Source: Richelia intracellularis HH01 | Lineage (GTDB): Bacteria > Cyanobacteriota > Cyanobacteriia > Cyanobacteriales > Nostocaceae | NCBI RefSeq assembly: GCF_000350105.1 | Contig: NZ_CAIY01000044.1 | Location: forward strand, 1-64,000 | Length of the DNA: 64,000 nt | Direction of reading: 5' to 3' | Part shown: positions 63,328 through 64,000 of the stretch, one piece after another | Layout: each line of letters opens with the position of its first letter | Numbering within the stretch: the first letter of the stretch is position 1 | Notes under the pieces: model-generated | The model's database searches: none | Told to the model about the DNA's origin: nothing | What the model saw: the letters and a program-made list of their open reading frames with translations, nothing else | Made by a program: the position numbers and the translations under genes

Positions 63328-64000
63328 ATTTAGATATTGAATTATTTACACAAAATGATATCTTTTAGGTTAACATTATAATTATGAAATAATGCTTATA
63401 CCTATAAGCAAATAGTAAAACACTAAGATGACAATAAGTAAATAAAATTATCTAGCAGAAATAAATCAAATTACTAGCAATAGAGTTATAGCAATAAGAC
63501 AAAAGTCTATACTAAATTTTAGGGTTTAAATAAACTTACTCAAAATAAATTATAAAGTGAAAGATAATCATATATTAAATTTCATAGGGTATCTAGAACA
63601 TTAAATAAGTCCTTAATTCTGCATTATTTGTTATATTTAAACAACTCAATATAAAGTAAACACTTTCAAAAAATATCATAATTTTATTATCAACTTTTAA
63701 TAGAAAATAAAAACTATTATATTACAGAATTTTTATCATACTTAGATACATAGTAAATAGCTATAAACTATTGAATAAATACAGCAATTCTTAAGTGATA
63801 AGTTTCTTTTAAAACTAAATAAATCTAAGATTATTTGGAAAGGCTCCGTATATTATATGGTTAATTAAATATGCTTGGATTCGCAACAAATAATTTAGAG
63901 AAATAATTAACTAGACTATATGTTACCTACAGTTTACACTCTCTCAAAATTCCTAAATAATAAATACACAGTATATAGTAAATAGTACCCTTATAAAGGA
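63328..64000. other. Gene-free AT-rich end of window
   Basis: About 670 bp, very AT-rich with stops in all frames. Nothing recognised; the next gene lies beyond the window. Confidence 0.5.

Overview
The window looks like chromosome from a heterocyst-forming (Nostocales-type) cyanobacterium with an AT-rich, eroding genome. The cyanobacterial signs are rpoC split into rpoC1 and rpoC2, psb28, the Rubisco chaperone raf1, System II cytochrome c maturation (ccsB), an HpsJ-like gene, and above all a DnaE C-terminal half that begins with a DnaE split intein. By summing my own gene calls, only about two thirds of the window is coding. The rest is AT-rich, gene-free spacers of 0.3-2.1 kb, decayed genes and homopolymer frameshifts. 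I saw no insertion sequence, prophage or CRISPR array. This fits a symbiont undergoing reduction; a Richelia-like diatom symbiont is my best guess, but that is inference from style, not from a database match.

Layout. 0.1-3 kb: UbiA-type prenyltransferase, HAD hydrolase and raf1 on the plus strand. 4.5-9.2 kb: pyrE (-), a 40-bp perfect palindrome, tRNA with anticodon CAU (-), a secreted/anchored protein of unknown function, a frameshifted CNNM/CBS membrane protein, and queC (-). 9.5-12.1 kb: an oxidoreductase relic, then a chromosomal ParM-like actin ATPase with its ParR-like partner. 12.5-20.9 kb: cysS (-), a CobW-type metal GTPase with a His-Asp repeat, psb28, glgC, dnaJ, rpsT and tatD. 21.7-31.3 kb: the rpoB-rpoC1-rpoC2 operon, with a hairpin plus T-run in its leader and a strong terminator at its end.

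31.5-40.7 kb: a lipid-A-disaccharide-synthase-like pseudogene with many in-frame stops, a GAF-SpoIIE phosphatase, ftsY with a poly-A frameshift, nusB and a DUF502 membrane protein. 42.0-52.3 kb: an HpsJ-like protein, a DUF2064 glycosyltransferase-like protein, lepB, a ComEA-like helix-hairpin-helix protein and a TM2 protein, an NDP-sugar pyrophosphorylase, scpA, an AI-2E family permease and pdxH. 52.5-64 kb: htpG, ccsB, a DUF3352 protein, gatA, the split dnaE C-terminal gene, and a small protein with a possible PD-(D/E)XK nuclease core.

Most genes are housekeeping: transcription (rpoB/C1/C2, nusB), translation (cysS, gatA, rpsT, tRNA), protein targeting (ftsY, lepB), folding (dnaJ, htpG), replication and segregation (dnaE, scpA), and photosynthesis and carbon storage (raf1, psb28, ccsB, glgC). 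The most interesting parts are the ParMR-like cytoskeletal pair, the trans-splicing DnaE half, the frameshift in an essential gene (ftsY) at a poly-A run, and several long, almost perfect inverted repeats stranded in gene-free DNA.
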